Positions 1 through 5,531 of a stretch of DNA of 7,862 bases are shown here, one piece after another. Under the pieces are notes generated by a model that had not been told where the DNA came from, searched no databases, and saw nothing but the letters and a program-made list of their open reading frames with translations. The stretch lies in NCBI GenBank assembly GCA_030633185.1, contig DAOVTG010000115.1:1-7862 (forward strand). The letters run 5' to 3'. Position 1 is the stretch's first letter. Every line of letters starts with the position of its first letter. A program made the translations under genes and the position numbers. Origin of the DNA: Deltaproteobacteria bacterium. GTDB taxonomy: Bacteria; Desulfobacterota; Anaeroferrophillalia; Anaeroferrophillales; Tharpellaceae.

Positions 1-150
1 AAAAAGTCGTGGGATGGCTAAGTAAAAATTTCGATAGACAAGATGTTGTGGTTCTCCAGGCGCGAGACCATACATGTAGTATGTCGAGTGTCTGGAGAAC
101 CACAACAACGCAGGATATCGGAACTTTTTACGACGCCATCAACTTTTGAC
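1..150. repeat. MITE-like fold-back repeat element with nested inverted arms
   Basis: Two nested sets of inverted arms share one centre. The inner arms, 44-59 and 92-107, are a perfect 16-bp match (TGTTGTGGTTCTCCAG and its complement). Inside them a five-base stem (69-73 with 79-83) closes a short loop, and two G-A mismatches interrupt the pairing between. The outer arms, 13-36 and 116-140, are imperfect but clearly related: both read GATGGC, three variable bases, GTAAAAA, then a T-rich step and CGATA when read inward. The left boundary lies at or before the window start. No transposase is visible, so a non-autonomous palindromic element is the natural reading. A 20-bp piece of the left flank (1-20) recurs at 5510-5529. 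The structure is seen directly; the mobile nature is inference. Confidence 0.75.
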
Positions 151-156
151 CATTTC

Positions 157-163
157 ACGAGAT
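157..163 (+). promoter_or_regulatory. Candidate ribosome binding site for yacL at TTG 169
   Basis: ACGAGAT matches five of seven bases of AGGAGGT and ends five bases before the TTG at 169. This helps choose 169 over the ATG at 43, which has no purine-rich sequence in front of it. It lies just outside the repeat's outer right arm. Confidence 0.4.
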
Positions 164-168
164 ACTCG

Positions 169-1158
169 TTGCTGATAATTCGCATTTTTTTTACGCTTGC
201 GGCCGCCCTGCTCTCCTTTCAGATTGCCAAAGCACAGTTTGACCGGATTGATTTCGCCTGTGTCGCCTTTTTTATTGTCGGCGCTTTGATCGCGTACCTC
301 TTCTTCATGGTTAGCCGGCTTAAGAGAACCCCTTTACGAACTCTGCTCGGGGGGTTTGGTGGCATGGTCGTCGGCCTCTTTATCGCCAACCTTCTGCTCA
401 GAGGTGCCCCTTTTGTCGATCTCTTCGACAATCCGAGGACCAGCTTCACCCTCTATCTGCTAGTCTACTCCCTGCTCGCTTATGTCGCACTTGAAGTCGG
501 CCTCAAAAAAGGGGATGAATTTGACCTTATCCGCTCCCTGATCACAAAAAAACGTGATGACCTGGAGAAAATCGTCGACACCTCAGTCATTATTGATGGC
601 CGGATTGCCGATGTCTGCGAAACCGGTTTTATTGAGGGCACCCTGGTAATCCCGCAATTTGTTCTCCATGAATTGCAACTCGTCGCTGACTCCGCCGACT
701 CCCTCAAACGCACCCGAGGCCGCCGCGGCCTTGATATCCTCAAGCGCATCCAGAATCAGGCCAAGGTGGAGATCAATATCACCGAAGAAGACTTTCCGCG
801 CATCAAAGAGGTAGATGCAAAACTTGTCGCTCTGGCCAAAAAAAGAGGGGCTCAAATTTTAACTAACGATTTTAACCTCAACAAGGTAGCCGACCTTCAG
901 GGGGTTGGGGTTTTGAACCTGAACCAACTGGCCGAGGCCATGAAACCTCTGGTTCTGCCCGGAGAGACTCTTGATGTCATGGTTTCCAAAGAGGGCAAGG
1001 AACCTATGCAGGGGGTGGCCTATCTCGATGACGGAACAATGGTGGTTATCGACCAGGGTCGTAATCTGGTTGGCGAAGCCGCAACCGTTACCGTGACCAG
1101 CGTCTTGCAAACCACGGCCGGCCGCATGATCTTTGCGAGACGAAAAAATGGCTCGTAA
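169..1158 (+). CDS. yacL: YacL-type membrane-anchored PIN-TRAM domain protein
   Basis: Predicted integral membrane protein with a cytoplasmic PIN nuclease fold and a C-terminal TRAM domain, the architecture of Bacillus YacL; its substrate is not established. Numbered from the TTG at 169 (329 aa), hydrophobic segments lie near residues 3-20, 27-48, 62-77 and 93-109. The PIN domain (about 136-250) begins VDTSVIIDGR and retains the acidic set D137, E168 (VLHELQ), D216 (EVDAKL) and D234 (TNDFNL). The TRAM domain covers about 260-325. The reading frame stays open back to an ATG at 43, but those 42 codons fall largely in the fold-back repeat, that ATG lacks a Shine-Dalgarno, and the family usually begins directly with the first membrane helix. 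TTG 169 has ACGAGAT (157-163) just upstream. The start is therefore a judgement; 43 is the alternative (371 aa). It overlaps ispDF by 11 bp. Confidence 0.88.
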   Translation: MLIIRIFFTLAAALLSFQIAKAQFDRIDFACVAFFIVGALIAYLFFMVSRLKRTPLRTLLGGFGGMVVGLFIANLLLRGAPFVDLFDNPRTSFTLYLLVYSLLAYVALEVGLKKGDEFDLIRSLITKKRDDLEKIVDTSVIIDGRIADVCETGFIEGTLVIPQFVLHELQLVADSADSLKRTRGRRGLDILKRIQNQAKVEINITEEDFPRIKEVDAKLVALAKKRGAQILTNDFNLNKVADLQGVGVLNLNQLAEAMKPLVLPGETLDVMVSKEGKEPMQGVAYLDDGTMVVIDQGRNLVGEAATVTVTSVLQTTAGRMIFARRKNGS

Positions 1159-2395
1159 ACCCGCTCAAAAACCGGTATTCGCAATCATTGTAGCAGCTGG
1201 CAGCGGCAGCCGCTGCCCCGGCCCGCAAGCCAAACAATTTCTTTCTCTGGGAGGCCAACCCCTCTACCTGTGGAGCGTCAAAGCTTTCCAGAAATGCCTT
1301 AAGATTACCGGCATTGTCATCGTCGGCCCCAATCACAACCCCCAAGCCTTGCATGAGATGCAGCAAGAAACCACTCTTTTTAACAAGGTCATAACAATCA
1401 TTGCCGGAGGCAACAGCCGTACCGAATCGGTCAGTATCGGGGTTGCCGCTCTAGCGGCGGCAACCCCGATACTGACCGATTCGGATCCGATCCTGATTCA
1501 CGATGGCGTCAGACCCTTGGTCTCACCGGAACTGATTCTCAAAGTTATTGATCAAGTCAGCTCAAAACAGATCGCCATCCCAACGACAAGGCCGACGGCA
1601 ACGGTCAAAAAAATAGTCGGCAACACCATCACTCAGACTATTGCCCGCGAAGAGATCGGCCTGGCCCAGACACCCCAGGGAGTACCTTACGGTCTACTCT
1701 GTGAAGCCCTCGACTATTGGCTAAAAAATCCGACCACACCAATAACCGACGAAGGAGCTCTGATCGAAAATCTACCCCCGGAAAACCGAGCTCAAGTCAC
1801 GATTGTTAATGTCGCGGGAGAGACCTGCAACCTGAAAGTTACGTTCCCGGAAGATCTGCAGCAGGCAGAGTCTCTGCTCCAAAAAAAGATGACTCATGAA
1901 GTACCTTTCAAACCGCGCCAGGCTACCGGCTTCGGTTATGATGTCCACGCTTTCGCAGCCGGGAGAAAACTGATCCTGGGCGGCATTGAGATTCCCGGGC
2001 ATACCGGCCTGGCCGGCCACTCCGATGCCGATGTTCTCATTCATGCTTTAGTCGATGCCCTCCTCGGGGCGGTCGGGGCCGGCGATATCGGCCGACACTT
2101 CCCCGATCATGACCTTGCCTTTAAAAATCTCTGCAGCCTCCATTTTCTCTCCCGAACTATGACAATAGTCCGGGAGAGAGGTTTTTACTTAGAAGCTGCC
2201 GACATCACAATTGTCGCCCAACAACCTAAGCTGGCGCCGCATATCCCGTCCATGTTGACGATATTAAAAAAAACAATCACCTCCCCCTGCCAGCTCAATA
2301 TCAAGGCGACAACCAGTGAAGGCTTAGGATTTACCGGCCGTCGGGAAGGAATTGCAGCTTACGCCGTAGCCACTGTAACTGCTACCCCCCTCTAA
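1148..2395 (+). CDS. ispDF: Bifunctional 2-C-methyl-D-erythritol 4-phosphate cytidylyltransferase / 2,4-cyclodiphosphate synthase
   Basis: A fused enzyme of the MEP isoprenoid pathway. The IspD half joins CTP and methylerythritol 4-phosphate; the IspF half cyclises the later CDP-ME 2-phosphate intermediate, releasing CMP. From ATG 1148 it is 415 aa. IspD (about 8-250) shows AAGSGSR at 16-22, a nearby lysine (K29, in AKQF), HDGVRP at 118-123, TATVK and FPEDL. IspF (about 259-415) shows GYDVH (metal ligands D265 and H267), GHSDAD with metal ligand H291, HALVDALLG, GDIGRHFPD, and TTSEGLGFTGR near the end. A TTG at 1133 in the same frame would add five residues; ATG 1148 is preferred because GAGA lies a suitable distance upstream. 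Two oddities: the CTP loop reads RCPGPQAKQF where RMG...PKQ(F/Y) is usual, and a 27-bp-arm palindrome encodes the stretch between TESV and ILIHD. It overlaps yacL and ends seven bases before tolA. Confidence 0.95.
   Translation: MARKPAQKPVFAIIVAAGSGSRCPGPQAKQFLSLGGQPLYLWSVKAFQKCLKITGIVIVGPNHNPQALHEMQQETTLFNKVITIIAGGNSRTESVSIGVAALAAATPILTDSDPILIHDGVRPLVSPELILKVIDQVSSKQIAIPTTRPTATVKKIVGNTITQTIAREEIGLAQTPQGVPYGLLCEALDYWLKNPTTPITDEGALIENLPPENRAQVTIVNVAGETCNLKVTFPEDLQQAESLLQKKMTHEVPFKPRQATGFGYDVHAFAAGRKLILGGIEIPGHTGLAGHSDADVLIHALVDALLGAVGAGDIGRHFPDHDLAFKNLCSLHFLSRTMTIVRERGFYLEAADITIVAQQPKLAPHIPSMLTILKKTITSPCQLNIKATTSEGLGFTGRREGIAAYAVATVTATPL
1199..1217 (+). repeat. 8-bp perfect inverted repeat in the IspD CTP-loop codons
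   Basis: GGCAGCGG and CCGCTGCC surround a three-base loop. The hairpin sits exactly over the codons for the glycine- and serine-rich CTP-binding loop (GSGSRCP), where the residues after the arginine depart from the family pattern. Confidence 0.6.
1422..1484 (+). repeat. Perfect 27-bp inverted repeat inside ispD
   Basis: Bases 1422-1448 are the exact reverse complement of 1458-1484, with nine bases (CTCTAGCGG) between. The arms encode the segment from the end of the TESV motif to just before ILIHDG. The reading frame stays open through both arms. An arm this long cannot be a chance match in 8 kb. It may arise from strand-switching during replication that copied one arm from the other, from a fold-back insertion, or from an amplification or assembly artefact. 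Confidence 0.93.
2146..2179 (+). repeat. Terminator-shaped hairpin inside the ispF half
   Basis: TCTCTCCCG (2146-2154) pairs with CGGGAGAGA (2171-2179). Inside, after one A/C mismatch, ACTAT pairs with ATAGT around a GACA tetraloop, giving 14 pairs. Two possible G-U pairs extend the base, and TTTTT follows at 2182-2186, the outline of a rho-independent terminator, but within coding sequence. It could attenuate transcription into tolA-tolB, or may have no role in a translated message. Confidence 0.6.
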
Positions 2396-2402
2396 ACTTG
2401 CC

Positions 2403-3227
2403 ATGACAGCCAAACTACGACTCTCGTTACCGCAGATTATTCCCGACCGCCTGGTTCATCTATTTGGCCTTTTCCCGTTACTAGACAGTAAAGAGCGGGC
2501 CTTAAAACTGGCCTTGTGCTTATCTTTTACTCTCCATATTATCGTACTTATACCAATACCACGATTCAAACTATCACCAGACTTCGCCAACCTGATGGAA
2601 GTTAGTCTGGTCGCCCCGAAATCCCGACAGGAACACCAATCAAAACTTCCACCGCCATTTAAGCCAAATTTTAAACAAAAACTTAAAACCAAAATCAAAA
2701 ATAAACCGGCGGCTCTAAAAAAACAGAAAACCATCACTAAAAAGTCGCCCTTGGCCAAACGCCGCAGCATCCCGAAGAAAAATCAGGCCAGAACCAGTAA
2801 TAAACTTGCAGAGATCAAGAAAAAACTGGCCCTTGAACGTGAGGAACAAAAGCTGCTGGATGAAAAACGGAAACTTGATGATATACGTCAACGCCACCAG
2901 CGGGAGTTATCATCGACAGCCATGATCAGACAAGCACGCCTGATCATGGCATACCAAACACAACTTAAGGCATGGCTGATGCGCAACTGGCATCTACCTG
3001 AGCACCTTCTCAACAGCGGCCTTGAAGCAACCATCAGCCTAACCATCGATGCCTCCGGCAAGCTGCTCGAACAATTTGAAGAAAAGTTATCAAACAACCT
3101 AATTTTTGACAATGCTATGCGCCAGGCCATCATTAACGCAAATCCGTTTCCATCTTTTCCAGCCGATCTCAATATTCCCCGGGAGGAATTTGTTATCACT
3201 TTTAACCCCAACAACATTAGTCAGTAA
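2403..3227 (+). CDS. tolA: TolA-like periplasm-spanning protein (TolA/TonB C-terminal family)
   Basis: Predicted energy-transducing link of the Tol-Pal system, anchored in the inner membrane and reaching across the periplasm to TolB/Pal. In its 274 residues there is one N-terminal membrane segment (about 34-52) containing S41-FTL-H45, the SxxxH pattern that in Escherichia coli TolA contacts TolQ. A proline- and lysine-rich linker follows (about 80-125), then a charged, probably coiled-coil helix (about 130-170), then a C-terminal domain (about 178-265) with the TolA/TonB pattern: YQTQLKAWLMRNW, a beta strand with DASGK, FDNAMRQAI, and PFPSFP. It begins seven bases after ispDF with no clear Shine-Dalgarno, suggesting translational coupling. 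tolQ and tolR are not upstream. Identity as TolA rather than another TonB-like protein rests on tolB following immediately and on SxxxH. Confidence 0.85.
   Translation: MTAKLRLSLPQIIPDRLVHLFGLFPLLDSKERALKLALCLSFTLHIIVLIPIPRFKLSPDFANLMEVSLVAPKSRQEHQSKLPPPFKPNFKQKLKTKIKNKPAALKKQKTITKKSPLAKRRSIPKKNQARTSNKLAEIKKKLALEREEQKLLDEKRKLDDIRQRHQRELSSTAMIRQARLIMAYQTQLKAWLMRNWHLPEHLLNSGLEATISLTIDASGKLLEQFEEKLSNNLIFDNAMRQAIINANPFPSFPADLNIPREEFVITFNPNNISQ
2919..2950 (+). repeat. Perfect 11-bp inverted repeat inside tolA
   Basis: GCCATGATCAG (2919-2929) is exactly complementary to CTGATCATGGC (2940-2950) across a ten-base loop. It encodes part of the segment AMIRQARLIMA between the coiled coil and the C-terminal domain. 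No T-run follows, so a terminator role is unlikely. Confidence 0.75.
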
Positions 3228-3232
3228 ACACA

Positions 3233-4603
3233 ATGGTGTCAATCATGAAGAACCGTAAATATTTTTTATCAAACTCGGTAATCGCAACCCTCATCCTGAT
3301 TCTTCTCTTCGTATGTACTAACGCAGGGCTGCCCGCACGACTTGAGGCAAAGGTCTACCTGGAGCTGGACTCCCCCAACCTGCGCCGCATTCCGCTGTCC
3401 GTAGCCCCCTTACAACCGTTGTGCGGTTTCGAGGAAGATCTGGAAATTGCTCTTGAAGGCCACAAAATTCTGGTCGATGACCTTGAATTTTCAACTTTTT
3501 TCGAACTCCTTGATGACCCTTCGCGCCATCTCGAAAAATCGAGACGTTGCGGCCTCTCACTCGGAAGTTTCGATTTTCGCAACTGGTCATTAATCGGCGC
3601 CGAGCTCCTGATCAAAACCGGCTATTCAATAAGCGGCAACAAACTGGTCGTTGAATTTCGTCTCTTTGACACCCTGGCCGGCAAGATGATAGTCGGCAAA
3701 CGCTACCGCAGTCGGAAAAAGAATTTGCGCCTCCTCTTTCATAAATTTGCCAACCAGGTGGTCAAAAATATAACCGGCCTGCCGGGTGAATTCACCTCTA
3801 AAATAGCCTTCTGCGGACACCACAAAAACCAGTCTGCTCAGGAGCTATACAGCTGTGATTATGATGCCCATGGACGAAATCAGATCACCAAGAACAACTC
3901 TATCAACATCTCTCCAGCCTGGTCCCATGATGCCAACAAACTGGTTTTCACCTCATATCGACGCAACAATCCTGATCTCTACCTGATTGACTTTTTGAAA
4001 GGTAAAGAGACCCGCCTGACCGATAGACGGGGAATCAATGCGGCCGCGGCCTGGTCGGCTGATGACCGCCACCTGACCCTTATGCAACGTTATGAAGAGC
4101 ACAGCGAAATTACTATCATCAGTGCCGCCTCAGGAGAGACTCTGCGACGCTTGACCAAAAGTGACGCCAATCAGGCTTCCCCCTGTTGGTCTCCCGACAA
4201 CAGCGAGATTGCTTTCGTCTCTGACCGCAGCGGCAACCCCCAGATATATATCACCGCAATTCAAGAAGGTGGTCTCTGGCGGCGCCTGACCAAAGAAGAG
4301 GCCTACAACTCCGATCCGGACTGGTCAGCCCACAACAACAAGATTGTCTTTACCTCAAGAGTCGGTGGTATTTTCCAGATCTGCACGATAACCCCGGATG
4401 GAAACAATCATCGACAACTTACTTTCTCCCGTAGTAACTGTGAAGTTCCCTGCTGGTCTCCTAACGGTCGCCATATCCTCTTCACAAAAAAAATCAGCGG
4501 GGTTCAGCAACTGATGATGATGGACGACAAAGGACGCAATCTTAAACAATTAACCTTTGACAAAATGGGGAAAAAGAGCCCATCCTGGTCCGTCAACCGC
4601 TGA
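3233..4603 (+). CDS. tolB: TolB, periplasmic beta-propeller protein of the Tol-Pal system
   Basis: Periplasmic protein that binds Pal and the TolA C-terminus. A basic N-region plus a long hydrophobic stretch looks like a Sec signal peptide, with likely cleavage after ARLEA. The mature N-terminal domain begins KVYLELDSPNLRRIPLSVAPL and spans roughly 150 residues. The C-terminal half is a six-bladed propeller of WD40-like/TolB repeats, each with a W-S core and an ending such as RRLT or RQLT: SPAWSHDANKLVFTS, AAAWSADDRHLTL, SPCWSPDNSEIAFVSDRSG, DPDWSAHNNKIVFTS, VPCWSPNGRHILFT, and a closing SPSWS. The length, 456 aa, is slightly above the usual 430 or so. ATG 3245 (452 aa) is an equally plausible start that gives the cleaner signal peptide; neither has a strong Shine-Dalgarno. 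It lies five bases after tolA. Confidence 0.93.
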   Translation: MVSIMKNRKYFLSNSVIATLILILLFVCTNAGLPARLEAKVYLELDSPNLRRIPLSVAPLQPLCGFEEDLEIALEGHKILVDDLEFSTFFELLDDPSRHLEKSRRCGLSLGSFDFRNWSLIGAELLIKTGYSISGNKLVVEFRLFDTLAGKMIVGKRYRSRKKNLRLLFHKFANQVVKNITGLPGEFTSKIAFCGHHKNQSAQELYSCDYDAHGRNQITKNNSINISPAWSHDANKLVFTSYRRNNPDLYLIDFLKGKETRLTDRRGINAAAAWSADDRHLTLMQRYEEHSEITIISAASGETLRRLTKSDANQASPCWSPDNSEIAFVSDRSGNPQIYITAIQEGGLWRRLTKEEAYNSDPDWSAHNNKIVFTSRVGGIFQICTITPDGNNHRQLTFSRSNCEVPCWSPNGRHILFTKKISGVQQLMMMDDKGRNLKQLTFDKMGKKSPSWSVNR

Positions 4604-4727
4604 TTTTTTTAGGGCTGGAAATTGAAGATAAATCGACAATTAATTGACAACTGATTATTCTTCAAGAAAATCCGCCCTCCTGAATTTTAAAAATAACCGG
4701 AAAGGTTCTTAAATGTTTGTTATTAGC

Positions 4728-4756
4728 TTGATTTTTTGTGTCAAAGGAGTTATGAA
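4728..4756 (+). promoter_or_regulatory. Candidate sigma-70 promoter for pal
   Basis: TTGATT at 4728-4733 and TATGAA at 4751-4756 are spaced by 17 bases; each hexamer matches four of six consensus positions. Transcription would begin near 4763, leaving a leader of about 80 bases. A second weak candidate is a perfect TTGACA at 4644-4649 with GAAAAT 16 bases on. Both are pattern matches only. Confidence 0.35.
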
Positions 4757-4828
4757 ACGTATTTAGACAGTGTTTTATATATTACCAGCTATAAATCAGA
4801 TAATAAAATTAACCCATCAGCAGTGAAA

Positions 4829-4834
4829 AAGGAG
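4829..4834 (+). promoter_or_regulatory. Strong ribosome binding site of pal
   Basis: AAGGAG ends seven bases before the ATG at 4842, the best Shine-Dalgarno in the window. It fixes the pal start and fits the high expression expected of an abundant lipoprotein. Confidence 0.85.
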
Positions 4835-4841
4835 TCTCTCA

Positions 4842-5399
4842 ATGAAAGTGGCGAAAATAATTCTGGCCTTGGCCCTGACAGCAAGTTTGATATTTGCACT
4901 AACGAGCTGTACCTGTAAGCCCGACAGTATAGAAGAGGAAAAGGTTACCCAGCCGGAGACCATGAGTACGCCATCAGCAATCTCATCTCAATCCGAGATA
5001 GCCAAACCATCTGCAGGCTCTGATGAGGTTGTTATGATTGGCAATCGTATAGTCGACATTGGCAACAAGGTCTATCCCATCTATTTCGAATTCGATAAAT
5101 CGGAGTTACGAGAGAACTCCCGTGAAACCTTAAGTGAGCTGGCGCAGTGGATGAAAAATAACCCCTCAGTCGATATCCGCATCGACGGTCACTGCGATGA
5201 ACGCGGATCCAATGAATACAACCTGGCCCTGGGCGAAAACCGAGCTGCCAGCGCTAAAAAATACCTGGTTTACCTAGGCATCTCTCCAGATCGTCTGGAA
5301 ACCTTGAGTTACGGGGAAGAGAAACCTTCCTGTGCCGAATCAACCGAAAGCTGCTGGCGTGAAAACCGACGTGACGACTTCATACTCACCCGTAAATAG
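4842..5399 (+). CDS. pal: Pal, peptidoglycan-associated outer-membrane lipoprotein
   Basis: Outer-membrane lipoprotein that binds peptidoglycan non-covalently through an OmpA-like domain and contacts TolB and TolA. In its 185 residues a lipoprotein signal runs to the lipobox LTSC with C23 as the acylated cysteine. A flexible, Ser/Glu/Pro-rich linker follows (about 26-75). The OmpA-like domain is at about 80-180: IYFEFDKSELRENS, DIRIDGHCDERGSNEYNLALGENRA (the peptidoglycan-binding Asp and Arg are present), YLVYLGISPDRLETLSYGEEKP, and a final WRENRR. Two cysteines bracket CAESTESC near the C-terminus and could form a disulfide. It has a strong Shine-Dalgarno and probably its own promoter. Confidence 0.95.
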   Translation: MKVAKIILALALTASLIFALTSCTCKPDSIEEEKVTQPETMSTPSAISSQSEIAKPSAGSDEVVMIGNRIVDIGNKVYPIYFEFDKSELRENSRETLSELAQWMKNNPSVDIRIDGHCDERGSNEYNLALGENRAASAKKYLVYLGISPDRLETLSYGEEKPSCAESTESCWRENRRDDFILTRK

Positions 5400-5412
5400 C
5401 CGGATAGTTCCG

Positions 5413-5458
5413 ACCATTACAAGCGTGAATGCAGTATCTATTTCACGCTTGTAATGGT
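5413..5458 (+). repeat. Perfect 17-bp hairpin between pal and cpoB
   Basis: ACCATTACAAGCGTGAA (5413-5429) and its exact complement (5442-5458) flank a twelve-base loop. It begins 14 bases after the pal stop and is followed only by TTTATAG, a weak tail for an intrinsic terminator. It could be a partial terminator, an mRNA-stabilising 3' stem for pal, or a fold-back element like the one at 1-150. An ATG at 5454, in frame with cpoB, lies in the right arm. Confidence 0.85.
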
Positions 5459-5509
5459 TTATAGAATCAGAAAGATTGATGCACTCGCACCCCAGGACAC
5501 TTCGGGCGT

Positions 5510-5529
5510 AAAAAGTCGAGGGATGGCTA
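5510..5529 (+). repeat. 20-bp dispersed repeat copy overlapping the cpoB translation start region
   Basis: This segment matches bases 1-20 at 19 of 20 positions; the single change is T to A at the tenth base. That change turns GTGGG into GAGGG, which serves as the likely Shine-Dalgarno for cpoB at ATG 5532. About 20 bases upstream, TTGATGCACTCG (5476-5487) resembles the other end of the 1-150 element (TTGATGGCGTCG on its reverse strand), so this gap may hold a rearranged remnant of the same family. Confidence 0.7.
5518..5522 (+). promoter_or_regulatory. Ribosome binding site deciding the cpoB start
   Basis: GAGGG ends nine bases before ATG 5532, whereas it touches the alternative ATG at 5523 directly and lies far from the ATG at 5454. 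This favours 5532. It lies within the dispersed repeat copy. Confidence 0.55.
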
Positions 5530-5531
5530 TT

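Larger units (their letters stand above)
4604..4841 (+). other. A+T-rich gap between tolB and pal
   Basis: This 238-bp region is visibly richer in A and T than its neighbours and holds no conserved-looking gene. It contains a T-run directly after the tolB stop, without a convincing stem before it; a ten-base palindrome CAATTAATTG at 4637-4646; a candidate sigma-70 promoter; a tiny open frame at 4713-4766; and the pal ribosome binding site. It marks the break between the yacL-tolB block and pal. Confidence 0.6.

Noticed and set aside
43..168. Annotating yacL from ATG 43
   Set aside because: The extra codons mainly translate the fold-back repeat, there is no Shine-Dalgarno, and the family normally begins at the first membrane helix, where TTG 169 has a better ribosome site. 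Kept only as an alternative.
169..1158. PIN domain as a VapC-type toxin of a toxin-antitoxin pair
   Set aside because: Membrane helices before the PIN domain and a TRAM domain after it define the YacL architecture, and no antitoxin-like small gene adjoins it.
4594..4612. Intrinsic terminator after tolB
   Set aside because: A T-run follows the stop codon but no stem longer than three or four pairs precedes it.
4743..4766. AAAGGAG followed by ATG 4752 as a gene start
   Set aside because: The ATG is only two bases beyond the GGAG and the frame stops after four codons (MKRI).
4736..4918. 60-codon open frame spanning the tolB-pal gap
   Set aside because: It overlaps the start of pal in another frame, uses a non-ATG start, and its translation resembles no family; pal has a strong ribosome site of its own.
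5454..5531. cpoB start at ATG 5454
   Set aside because: This ATG lies inside the right arm of the 17-bp hairpin, lacks a ribosome site, and would put 26 unlikely residues before the signal-like segment.
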